Assembly (NCBI RefSeq): GCF_023072595.1
Contig: NZ_JALLGK010000001.1
Location: 1,426,001 to 1,490,000, forward strand
DNA length: 64,000 nt
Reading direction: 5' to 3'
Origin: Streptomyces sp. XM4193
GTDB taxonomy: Bacteria; Actinomycetota; Actinomycetes; Streptomycetales; Streptomycetaceae
The translations under genes and the position numbers were made by a program. Every line of letters starts with the position of its first letter. The stretch's first letter is position 1. The notes below the pieces were generated by a model. The model did not search any database and was not told where the DNA came from. It was given only the letters and a program-made list of their open reading frames with translations. This document shows positions 1 through 9,219 of the stretch, one piece after another.

Positions 1-1
1 C

Positions 2-502
2 GGGGCGCTGCTGGCGGTGTACGCGCTCGGCATGGCGGCGCCGCTCTTCCTGCTGGCGCTGCTCTGGGAACGCTTCGGGCTCGGTCGGCGCCGCTGGCTG
101 CGCGGTCGCGAGGTGCGGCTCGGCCGGCTCAGGCTGCACACCACCTCCCTGCTGTCCGGCGGGATGTTCCTGGTGATCGGCTTCGTCTTCCTGCGGTTCC
201 AGGGCACTTCGGCGCTCTCCGGGCCCCTGGGCGTGGACCAGGAGGCGCGGCTGGAGGAGTGGGTGCGCGACGCCGGGGCCGCGGTCTCCGACGTCGGCGT
301 GCTGCTGGCTCTCGCGCTGCTCCTGGCGGGCGTGCTCGCGGTCCGGCTGTGGCGGCGGCCCGGCGTCCGCGGGAGCGCCGACGAGGGGCCGTCCGCGGAC
401 GAGGACGGGCGGGAGACCGCAGAGCCGCGGGAGCCCGGGGAGCCGCGGCCGAGGGCGGCGGAGCGGGACCGGGAGGGCTCGGTGGCGGATGCGGAACGAT
501 GA
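2..502 (+). CDS. C-terminal part of a CcdA/DsbD-like transmembrane protein (5' end outside window)
   Basis: The reading frame is open from the left edge, so the gene starts upstream and only about 166 codons are visible. The visible part has three hydrophobic stretches, at roughly residues 1-22, 50-65 and 95-115, with basic loops. The first resembles the terminal helices of cytochrome c biogenesis/thiol-disulfide relay proteins (CcdA family), which move electrons across the membrane to extracytoplasmic thioredoxin-like proteins. After the last helix the chain ends in a charged Glu/Arg/Pro-rich cytoplasmic tail of about 45 residues. The CcdA assignment is by pattern only, since the Cys-bearing helices would lie outside the window. 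Another polytopic membrane protein is possible. Confidence 0.55.
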   Translation, partial: GALLAVYALGMAAPLFLLALLWERFGLGRRRWLRGREVRLGRLRLHTTSLLSGGMFLVIGFVFLRFQGTSALSGPLGVDQEARLEEWVRDAGAAVSDVGVLLALALLLAGVLAVRLWRRPGVRGSADEGPSADEDGRETAEPREPGEPRPRAAERDREGSVADAER

Positions 503-751
503 AGGCCCGGCAGGGTCTTCACGACCGAACCGGGCCAACTTCCTCGTAAACGAAAGCACTTCGTACGAACCCCCGTGGCCGTACGCATGTGCCTACTATT
601 TCGTTTTACGTGCCATGCAGAGGGTACGGCGAAGTGGGGCCCTCTTGTCAAGATGGTTTTATGGTGAGGCGCCTGCGCCGCGCGGGCGTAAACTTGAGTT
701 GAGAGCCGCCGCGGTCGACCAGTCGCGGCGCAGACGTCAGGGGGTGAGCGG

Positions 752-1282
752 ATGGCCAGCGGTGCGAACGGTGCTCGACGCACGATCGCCGACAAGCTAG
801 ACCATCTGATCAGGGTGGTGCATCCGTCGGGGCGAGGACCGCTGAGCTACATGGAGATCGCCGAGGCGATCAAGGAGAAGGCCGGCGCGGAAGGGCCCAC
901 CGTCTCCCACGCCACCATCCAGAAGATCCGCAAGGGCGAGATCACCGACCCGAAGATCAGCACCCTCACCGTGATCGCCGGATTCTTCGGAGTGCCGGTG
1001 GCGTACTTCATCGACGACAGCGTCACCGAGCGGGTGGACGCGAAGATCGACAAGGTGAAGAAGCGCATCGAACTCAGCAGGGCCGAACGCGATCTGGTCG
1101 CCGCGCTCGGGGACAACGACGTGCGCGATGTCGCGGTCCGGATGAACGGCCTCTCGGTGGCGAGCCTGCACGCGATCCGCGGAGTGATCGACCAGGCCAG
1201 GCGTCTGGAGGGCCTGCCGGAGAGCCCGCCCGGCGAGGCGCCCGCGGCCGGTGCGCCGGGGGTGGCCGCCGGCCACGACTGA
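752..1282 (+). CDS. XRE-family helix-turn-helix regulator
   Basis: 176 residues, ATG start preceded by a strong GGGGGTGAG ribosome site. The N-terminal 75 residues hold an XRE-type HTH: 'SYMEIAEAI' forms the first helix, 'SHATIQKIRKGE' the recognition segment, and 'LTVIAGFFGVPVAYFID' is the usual family ending. A charged helical stretch follows (residues 90-150), probably for dimerisation, then a disordered Pro/Ala tail. The next gene encodes an ImmA/IrrE-like metallopeptidase. In the ImmR/ImmA and DdrO/IrrE pairs such a peptidase inactivates its XRE partner, so a repressor/protease relationship is the natural inference. The two genes are about 195 bp apart, so a separate promoter for the peptidase is possible. 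Confidence 0.85.
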   Translation: MASGANGARRTIADKLDHLIRVVHPSGRGPLSYMEIAEAIKEKAGAEGPTVSHATIQKIRKGEITDPKISTLTVIAGFFGVPVAYFIDDSVTERVDAKIDKVKKRIELSRAERDLVAALGDNDVRDVAVRMNGLSVASLHAIRGVIDQARRLEGLPESPPGEAPAAGAPGVAAGHD

Positions 1283-1477
1283 GGCGGGTGAAATCCGAGT
1301 CGCCGATTTCACCGGGAATTCCTCCGGAGTTCGACGAGGCGCGGTGGACTCCGTCGAGGGGAGCGACACCGCTTCGCCCGGCCGCGGCGACAGAACAAGC
1401 GTCAGTGACTGAATCCAACCGGGCGTTTGGGGAGTTGCCCGGTTAGCTGCCTAAACTACGGCTCCGAAGGAGACCGT

Positions 1478-2242
1478 ATGTCCAAGACCAGTCGCCGTGC
1501 CCGCTGCGAGTCCACCGCCAACGAGGTCGACATACCCCGGCCGTTCGACCTCGACGAGTTGTGCGCGCGTATCGCCGCTCGGCGCAACCGCCCGCTGCGC
1601 CTCGTCCCGCTCGAAGGAGTGCCGGACGCCGCCACGCCCTGCGGAGTCTGGGTGGCCACCACCACCAGCGACCTGATCTTCTACGAGCCCGCGACGAGCC
1701 CGGTCCACAAGCTCCAGATCGTTCTGCACGAGCTGGCCCACCTCCTGCTCGGCCACGGCGCGACCGACCGGGAGCGTCCGAGCTACGTCAGCCGCCTGCT
1801 GCAGCGTTCCCGCGCCGCCGACCCCGTACGGGGCGGGCTCGCACCGTACGCGGCCCCCGCGAAGGCCCCGCGCCCCTCGACGGACACCGGCTCGCCCGAC
1901 GGCGCCGTCCCCCGCACCGACCTCGCGCACCCGGCCCGGGCCGCGCACCCGACCGACCCCCCGACGGCCGGCGGCACCGTGGGCTCCACGGGACTCGGCG
2001 CGGAGCTGGGCGACGAGCTCGACGCCGACGACGAACTCGACCTCGACCAGCTGCTGCACGTCCTCGGCCGCACCAGCTACACCGACGAGGAGGAGCGCGA
2101 CGCCGAGCTGCTCGCCACCCTGCTGAGCGACCGGGTGCTGCGCCCCGACGCCGCCACCCGCGCCGCCGACGGCGGCCCGGACGGGCACGCGGGTGTGCTG
2201 GACCGGCTCAACGACGCGTTCGGCCACCCGCTGCGCGGCTGA
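1478..2242 (+). CDS. ImmA/IrrE-like zinc metallopeptidase domain protein
   Basis: 254 residues from the ATG at 1478, chosen because AAGGAGA sits at ideal spacing just upstream; an in-frame GTG at 1427 has no such site. The zinc motif HELAH lies at residues 84-88 inside 'VLHELAHLLLGH', the signature of ImmA/IrrE (COG2856) peptidases that cleave or displace XRE repressors. A Pro/Ala/Thr-rich insert of about 60 residues (about 115-175) separates this core from a C-terminal Asp/Glu-rich helical part. This is longer than minimal ImmA proteins. It lies between an XRE regulator and two membrane protein genes, consistent with a signalling module, but the substrate is inferred only. Confidence 0.82.
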   Translation: MSKTSRRARCESTANEVDIPRPFDLDELCARIAARRNRPLRLVPLEGVPDAATPCGVWVATTTSDLIFYEPATSPVHKLQIVLHELAHLLLGHGATDRERPSYVSRLLQRSRAADPVRGGLAPYAAPAKAPRPSTDTGSPDGAVPRTDLAHPARAAHPTDPPTAGGTVGSTGLGAELGDELDADDELDLDQLLHVLGRTSYTDEEERDAELLATLLSDRVLRPDAATRAADGGPDGHAGVLDRLNDAFGHPLRG

Positions 2243-2331
2243 CCCCGAGCGGCCGGGCCCACCCGGCCCGACCTCCAGCGGCACCGTGCCCGAGCGGTCC
2301 GCACACCCCCGGCGAGACGGTGAGGACCAAC

Positions 2332-3534
2332 GTGGACACCCGGCAGTTCGTCGAGTACGCCGTACTGTGCCTGCTCTGGAGCATGGTGCTGTGGCGGGCG
2401 CCCGCGGCTCGGCGCATTCCGCGCCAGCGCGCCCTGTGGGTGACGTTCGCCGCCCTGACCCTGGCGATGACGCTCCGGCTGCCGGCGGTGATGGACGTCG
2501 TCGACGGCGGCACCGGCGTGAACAACCTCTCGACCCTCTTCAAGCACTTCCTCGGGATCACCGCCGCCGCGGCGCTGCTGGAGTTCGTGCACAGCATCAC
2601 CCGCCCGGACAGCGCGGACGGCCGCAGACGACGCCTCGTCGCGACGCTGGTCGCACTGGTCGCGCTGACACTCTTCTTCTTCCTGATGCCCAGAGAGAGC
2701 CAGGCCGAGGACTTCTTCGAGGCCAACGTCGGTTCCGGCGCCGCGACCGCGTATCTGATGGTCTGGTTCGGCTGCCTGGGCACCGCGATGGCGACCGCCA
2801 CCGCGCTGTTCTGGGGAGCCGGCCGACAGGCCGCCGCCGGGTGGCTGCGCACCGGACTGCGGCTGCTCGGGCTGGGCTGCGCCGCAGGGGTGCTCTACTC
2901 GCTGCTGCGCGCCGGCTATCTGCTGGTGCGGCTGGTCGGGACCGCCGACGCGGGCACCGACGCGCAGGTCGCCGAGGTCACCGACCTGCTCAAGCACGCG
3001 GCGATCGTGCTGATCCTCCTCGGCACCTCCATCCCGGCCGCCGGCGTCGCCTGGCGCGGCTGGCAGCAGTGGCGGCACCTGCGGCGGCTGCGGCCGCTCT
3101 GGGCCGAGCTGACGGCCGCCGTGCCCGAGGTCGTGCTCGACGAGGGCCTGCGCCGGCACGAGCTGCGGCTGCGGCTGCACCGCCGCGTCGTGGAGATCCG
3201 TGACGCGCTGCTCGCCCTTCAGCCGTACATCGATCCGGACCGCAGGGCGGCGGCCCGCGAGGCCGCGGCGGACGCCGAGACCGAGGAGTCGGAGCGGCGG
3301 ATTCTCGCCGACGCCTGCTGGGTGGAGGTCGCCCGGCACGCCAAGCTGGCCGGCCGCGAACCCGGCAGCGCACCCGCCAGGGAGCCCGACGACGGTGCGA
3401 CGCCGGTGTGGGGCAGCCTGGACGATCTGGAGAGCGAGGCGCGGCTGCTCATCCGGCTGGAACACGCCCGACACCGCGCGACCGTACGGGAGTTCGTGCG
3501 CGAGCACACCGACCAGGAGGCGACGCAGCCGTGA
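2332..3534 (+). CDS. MAB_1171c-type multispanning membrane protein
   Basis: 400 residues from GTG 2332, preceded by GGTGAGGA; GTG 2320 is an alternative. The N-terminal 250 residues contain six to seven hydrophobic helices with short loops. The C-terminal 150 residues are cytoplasmic and rich in Arg/Leu/Glu helices. This layout and the pairing with XRE and ImmA-like genes match the actinobacterial 'MAB_1171c family putative transporter' group, whose function is not established. No transport motif is recognisable. The stop codon overlaps the GTG of the next gene (GTGA), so the two are translationally coupled. Role inferred: membrane output or sensor of the upstream regulator/protease pair. Confidence 0.7.
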   Translation: MDTRQFVEYAVLCLLWSMVLWRAPAARRIPRQRALWVTFAALTLAMTLRLPAVMDVVDGGTGVNNLSTLFKHFLGITAAAALLEFVHSITRPDSADGRRRRLVATLVALVALTLFFFLMPRESQAEDFFEANVGSGAATAYLMVWFGCLGTAMATATALFWGAGRQAAAGWLRTGLRLLGLGCAAGVLYSLLRAGYLLVRLVGTADAGTDAQVAEVTDLLKHAAIVLILLGTSIPAAGVAWRGWQQWRHLRRLRPLWAELTAAVPEVVLDEGLRRHELRLRLHRRVVEIRDALLALQPYIDPDRRAAAREAAADAETEESERRILADACWVEVARHAKLAGREPGSAPAREPDDGATPVWGSLDDLESEARLLIRLEHARHRATVREFVREHTDQEATQP

Positions 3535-4436
3535 CGACCACGCCACACTCCGCCACGGGCTCCACGCCGGAACCCGCGCCCGGCACCGGGAGCCCGTCCG
3601 TCGCGGCGTCCGGCACCGACGGCTCGTCCGGCACCGACGGCTCGTCCGGCGCCGCATCCGTCCCGGCCGCCGGCAACAGCGCCGGAACGGGACCCGCCGC
3701 GGACCACCGGACGGGCTCGGCAGCGGCTCCGAACCCGGACGGGGCCGACGGGCCTGACGGGCCTGACGAGTGGGATGTGTCGGACGGGTCGGACGGGCAA
3801 GACGGGCCGGACAAGCCGGGCGGGCCTGACGGCGGCGCGGACGGGGGCGGCGGGTCGCCGTCCGCCGAGCGGTCGTTCGCGCGACGGGTCACCGACGGGC
3901 TGGAGCCGAAGAACTGGATCGTCGCGGTCACTCTGGTCGTCGGCTGGTGGGCCGACGGCCCCGCGGGTCTGGCCTGGGGCGCGTTCGGCGTGGTGTTCGC
4001 CGCGGTGCTGCCGGTGCTGTTCATCAAGTACGGGATCCGGCGCGGCAGTTGGGCGGACCGGCATCTGGGCGCGCGGCAGCACCGACTGGTGGTGATGCCG
4101 TTCATCGTCGCCTCGGTGCTCCTGGCGACGCTGCTGATGCGGGCGTTCGACGCCCCGCCCGAGCTGACCGCGCTGATCGCCTCGATGGTGGCGGCGATGG
4201 CGGTGCTGCTGGTGATCACCGTGTGGTGGAAGGTCTCCGTCCACTCGGCGGTCTCCTCCGGCAGCGTCGTCGTACTCGCCCTGACCTGCGGGCCGTTGCT
4301 CTGGGCCGGGTTCGTGCTGGTGGCCCTGGTCGGCTGGTCGCGGGTGTCGCTGCGGGACCACACCCCGGCGCAGGTGCTGGTGGGCACAGTGCTGGGCGGC
4401 GCGGTCGCGGGTGTGGTCTTCACCGCCCTGCGCTGA
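3531..4436 (+). CDS. PAP2-superfamily-like membrane protein with disordered N-terminus
   Basis: 301 residues. GTG start overlaps the previous stop by 4 nt and has GGAGG upstream. The first 125 residues are low-complexity Gly/Asp/Pro/Ser, including a run of Asp-Gly-Pro repeats. The rest has about six membrane helices. Two stretches resemble PAP2 phosphatase motifs: 'SVHSAVSSG' (motif 2-like) and 'SRVSLRDHTPAQ' (motif 3-like, Ser-Arg-x5-His). The Asp normally four residues after that His is Gln here, and no clear KxxxxxxRP motif 1 is visible, so catalytic competence on lipid phosphates is uncertain. It is the last gene of the XRE-ImmA-MAB_1171c run. Confidence 0.65.
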   Translation: MTTTPHSATGSTPEPAPGTGSPSVAASGTDGSSGTDGSSGAASVPAAGNSAGTGPAADHRTGSAAAPNPDGADGPDGPDEWDVSDGSDGQDGPDKPGGPDGGADGGGGSPSAERSFARRVTDGLEPKNWIVAVTLVVGWWADGPAGLAWGAFGVVFAAVLPVLFIKYGIRRGSWADRHLGARQHRLVVMPFIVASVLLATLLMRAFDAPPELTALIASMVAAMAVLLVITVWWKVSVHSAVSSGSVVVLALTCGPLLWAGFVLVALVGWSRVSLRDHTPAQVLVGTVLGGAVAGVVFTALR

Positions 4437-4472
4437 TCGCGCAGCCGCCCGACCCCGCCGCGTGTGCCCGGG

Positions 4473-4503
4473 CCCCCGACCACCGCCCGGCGGCGGTCGG
4501 GGG
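4473..4503. terminator. Inverted repeat between convergent genes
   Basis: A 9-bp GC arm (CCCCCGACC) pairs with GGTCGGGGG, extended by five further pairs after one mismatch. It lies between the ends of the PAP2-like gene and recQ, and is a plausible bidirectional terminator. Confidence 0.6.
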
Positions 4504-4522
4504 ACGTGCGGCCGTCGCCGGA

Positions 4523-6598
<2,076 letters not shown>

Positions 6599-6781
6599 GC
6601 GAGCCACCCTAGGCGCCACCTCCGACAGCCTCCCAACGCGTACCGGAATCCGCCCCGGCGAAGCCCCGCGGACGCGTCCCGGTACGGGTCCGCGGGACGC
6701 GCACAGGCACGGGCACGGGGGTGCGTACGGCGCGGGCCGCGGACGCGCACCCGTACGGGCCGGGGAGGACGGAGGAGCGAG

Positions 6782-7288
6782 ATGGCCGACGAGCGTCGGA
6801 GTCCCGGACTGAAGGCCGGGGAGCGGGAGATGCTGCGCGGATACCTGGAGTACCACCGCGCCACTCTCGCGCTCAAGTGCGGGGGCCTGGACGACGAACA
6901 GTGGCGGCGCACCGCGGTGCCGTCCTCGACGCTCTCGCTGCTGGGCCTGGTCAGACACCTGGCGGAGGTTGAGCGGGCCTGGTTCCGCCGGACCGTGAAC
7001 GGGGAGGACGTTCCGCTGGTCTGGTCCGAGGATTTCGACTTCCAGGCGGCCTACGACGCGCGCGGGTCCACCCGTGCCGAGGCGTTCGACGCCTGGCGGG
7101 CGGAGGTGGAGCACTCCCGCCGGATCGAGGGGGAGGCGGATTCACTGGATCTGGTGGTCTTCGCGCCGCGGCTCGGCGAAGAGGTCTCGCTGCGGCTGGT
7201 GATGCTGCACGTGCTGCTCGAGTACGCCCGCCACAACGGCCACGCCGATCTGCTGCGCGAGGGCGTCGACGGCACGACCGGAGTGTGA
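6782..7288 (+). CDS. DinB-fold (DUF664-type) protein
   Basis: 168 residues. ATG preceded by GGAGGA. The sequence shows the four-helix DinB/YfiT pattern: '[17 protein letters not shown]' contains the first metal-ligand His, and '[20 protein letters not shown]' contains the paired His residues of the last helix. This is the arrangement of DUF664/mycothiol-dependent S-transferase-like enzymes in actinobacteria, so a metal-dependent thiol transferase is plausible; the substrate is unknown. It is divergent from recQ and stands alone before a strong terminator. Confidence 0.85.
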   Translation: MADERRSPGLKAGEREMLRGYLEYHRATLALKCGGLDDEQWRRTAVPSSTLSLLGLVRHLAEVERAWFRRTVNGEDVPLVWSEDFDFQAAYDARGSTRAEAFDAWRAEVEHSRRIEGEADSLDLVVFAPRLGEEVSLRLVMLHVLLEYARHNGHADLLREGVDGTTGV

Positions 7289-7301
7289 GGCCGGCGCACG
7301 G

Positions 7302-7348
7302 CGCGTGCCGGGCCACCGCCCGGGAGAGGGGGCGGGGCCCGGCACGCG
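7302..7348. terminator. GC-rich hairpin terminator
   Basis: A perfect 13-bp stem, CGCGTGCCGGGCC (7302-7314) with GGCCCGGCACGCG (7336-7348), extended by pairing inside the loop. It lies directly after the DinB-fold gene and before the 3' end of the convergent secreted-protein gene. Confidence 0.75.
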
Positions 7349-7436
7349 GGCGCCGATCGGCGGGTTCCCGACCGACCGGCGCCCGGACACCGTCGTCACG
7401 GCGCACCTCGCACGGTGCACGGTGGGGCGGCGAGGG

Positions 7437-7976
7437 TCAGCCGCGCACCTCGGCGATCATCTCCAGAGCCTTGCCCTCGGCCTGGTCGTAGCGCTCGGGG
7501 TAGGCGGAGCGCTGGACGCTCTGTGCCAGCTGACCGGCGGTGTACCCCGGGTACTTGCCGTCGTTGATGATGGCCTGGTCCAGGTACTTGTTGGTGGCGT
7601 GGACCGGGTCCATGCACTGCTCGGGGGTGCCCCAGCCCTGGCTCGGGCGCTGCTGGAAGACGCCGAGGGAGTCGCGGTCGCCGCAGTTGAGGTTGTGCAT
7701 GTGCGACTCGACCCAGCCGGCTTCGAAGGCGGAGAGGAGGACCTTCTCGTTGGCGCCGCGCTGCATCGCGATGTCGTACACGGTGCGGATGATGTTCGGG
7801 TCGTGCTGGGGCGGAACGGTGCAGTTGATGCCCAGTTCAGCGTTGGCGCGGTGGCGGTTGTCGTCCGCCGCCTGTGCCGAACTCGCGGACACACCGAGGC
7901 TGGTGGCCGTGAGAAGTGCCGCCGCGAGAGCTATGGCGGGTCTTTTGATTCCACCGGCGGACCTGATTTTCGCCAT
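7437..7976 (-). CDS. Secreted lysozyme-like-fold protein
   Basis: 179 residues. ATG with an AAGGAG site upstream. Residues 1-36 form a Sec signal peptide (basic start, hydrophobic core, cleavage near 'SSAQAADD'). The mature part carries a module common at the C-terminus of actinobacterial exported proteins: 'AFEAGWVESHMHNLNCGD' then 'SLGVFQQRPSQGWGT' and a Cys near 'EQCMDP'. The Glu in 'WVESH' and the following 'DSLGVFQQ' resemble goose-lysozyme/transglycosylase folds, so cell-wall lysis or remodelling is inferred. Two Cys could form a disulfide. No neighbour shares its direction closely; it probably has its own promoter in the 670-bp gap upstream. Confidence 0.72.
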   Translation of the reverse strand: MAKIRSAGGIKRPAIALAAALLTATSLGVSASSAQAADDNRHRANAELGINCTVPPQHDPNIIRTVYDIAMQRGANEKVLLSAFEAGWVESHMHNLNCGDRDSLGVFQQRPSQGWGTPEQCMDPVHATNKYLDQAIINDGKYPGYTAGQLAQSVQRSAYPERYDQAEGKALEMIAEVRG

Positions 7977-8646
7977 GAGAAATCTCCTTAGACAGTTCCG
8001 CGGCCAAGCCGTGCGGATGTGGCCGCATGGGGGGAGGTGTGTCCACGTGGAGCATCTTGCGCACCGGACGGTACAAGCGTGCTTTTCGGCACGTCAACAC
8101 GCGTAGATCACGACCTGTGCGCCCGTAAAAGAAGGGGAATTGGGCATATCTGACTCCATGTCGCGTGCCAGTGCGCGGAAACCCGGCGCTCCGTCCGGAG
8201 TCGCTGTCCGCGGGCGGGTGAGGGCTGAGCACGGGCGATGCCGGCGCCGCACGGTTTCCGTCAGTTGTCGAAACCAGTGGCGACGGGCCGGTGAGAGATT
8301 TTCGAATCCGCTGTTTCTCGGGGCGGCAATTCAGATGCGCGTGCCACCGAATTCGCTGACCGGACACCGGAGTTGCTGTTCCGTCGATCCGGAATCACCT
8401 GTTCCGGGGCGGTCGGGCGCCGGAAGCGCCGACATGGTCACGGGCGCGGGGTGCTGTCGACCAATCGCGGCACGCAGAAACGCGGGAACGCGGGAACCGC
8501 AGAATCGCGGCGATCCGTCCGGCGTTCGGCTCCGAATACCCGAGAAGACCCGTTGTCCGTACGGTTGCCCTCGGCTCCGGCTCCGCCGGCGCCCGCGGCC
8601 CCGTCGGCCGCACCGTCCGTCACCCCTCACTCCACCGGGAGAACCC
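7977..8646. other. 670-bp intergenic region, no gene recognised
   Basis: Divergent region between the secreted-protein gene and the peroxiredoxin gene. Base composition is less GC-biased than flanking genes around 7990-8160 and 8280-8410, where promoters for both are likely. Open frames here lack coding character and family motifs. No strong hairpin was seen. Confidence 0.5.
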
Positions 8647-9132
8647 GTGCCTTCCTCGCCCCGACTCGACAGCCCCGCGCCGGACTTCACCCTCCCGGGC
8701 GGTGTCCTGAAGGACGGCGAGTTCGTCCGCGCCGACTACGCCTCCGCCGAACACCGGGGCGCACCGCTGGTGCTGGCCTTCTACCCCGGCGACGACACCG
8801 CCGTGTGCACCAAGCAGCTCTGCTCCTACTCCAGTGGGCTGGAGGCGTTCACCGGGCTCGGAGCGCAGGTGTGGGGGATCAGCCCGCAGGACGTCGACAG
8901 CCACGAGGCGTTCGCCCGCCGTCACGACCTGCGCTTCCCGCTGCTCGCTGACGTCGACCGCCGGGTCGCCCGCGAGTACGGGATCGCGGCGCCCGGCATC
9001 GGGCTGCGGCGTGCGGTCTTCCTGCTCACTCCGGACGGCACGGTCGGCTGGAAGCACGTCTCGCTCCTCGGCGCGACGTACCAGTCGCTCGACACCCTCA
9101 CCGCGCGGCTGGCCGAACTCGCCGAGAGCTGA
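8647..9132 (+). CDS. BCP/AhpC-TSA-type peroxiredoxin
   Basis: 161 residues from GTG 8647, chosen because GGGAG lies 6 nt upstream and the chain then starts with the usual 'SPAPDFTLPGG' of the family. The frame is open further upstream without coding signal. The peroxidatic Cys is residue 54 and a second Cys is residue 59 ('AVCTKQLC'), the C-x4-C pattern of atypical 2-Cys BCP enzymes that reduce hydrogen and organic peroxides with thioredoxin. Downstream 'LLADVDRRVAREYGI' and 'RRAVFLLTPDGTVGWKHVS' match the thioredoxin fold. A perfect terminator follows. Confidence 0.9.
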   Translation: MPSSPRLDSPAPDFTLPGGVLKDGEFVRADYASAEHRGAPLVLAFYPGDDTAVCTKQLCSYSSGLEAFTGLGAQVWGISPQDVDSHEAFARRHDLRFPLLADVDRRVAREYGIAAPGIGLRRAVFLLTPDGTVGWKHVSLLGATYQSLDTLTARLAELAES

Positions 9133-9175
9133 CCCCCGCCCCCGCCCACCGGGCCCGGTGCGGGGGTCGTGCCGG

Positions 9176-9211
9176 CGCCGTACGGGAGTGCGTTCCAACT
9201 CCCGTACGGCG
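9176..9211. terminator. 14-bp perfect stem, bidirectional terminator
   Basis: Arms 9176-9189 and 9198-9211 are perfectly complementary with an 8-nt loop. It lies between the ends of the convergent peroxiredoxin and SpoIIE-type genes. Confidence 0.8.
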
Positions 9212-9219
9212 TGCGGCAG

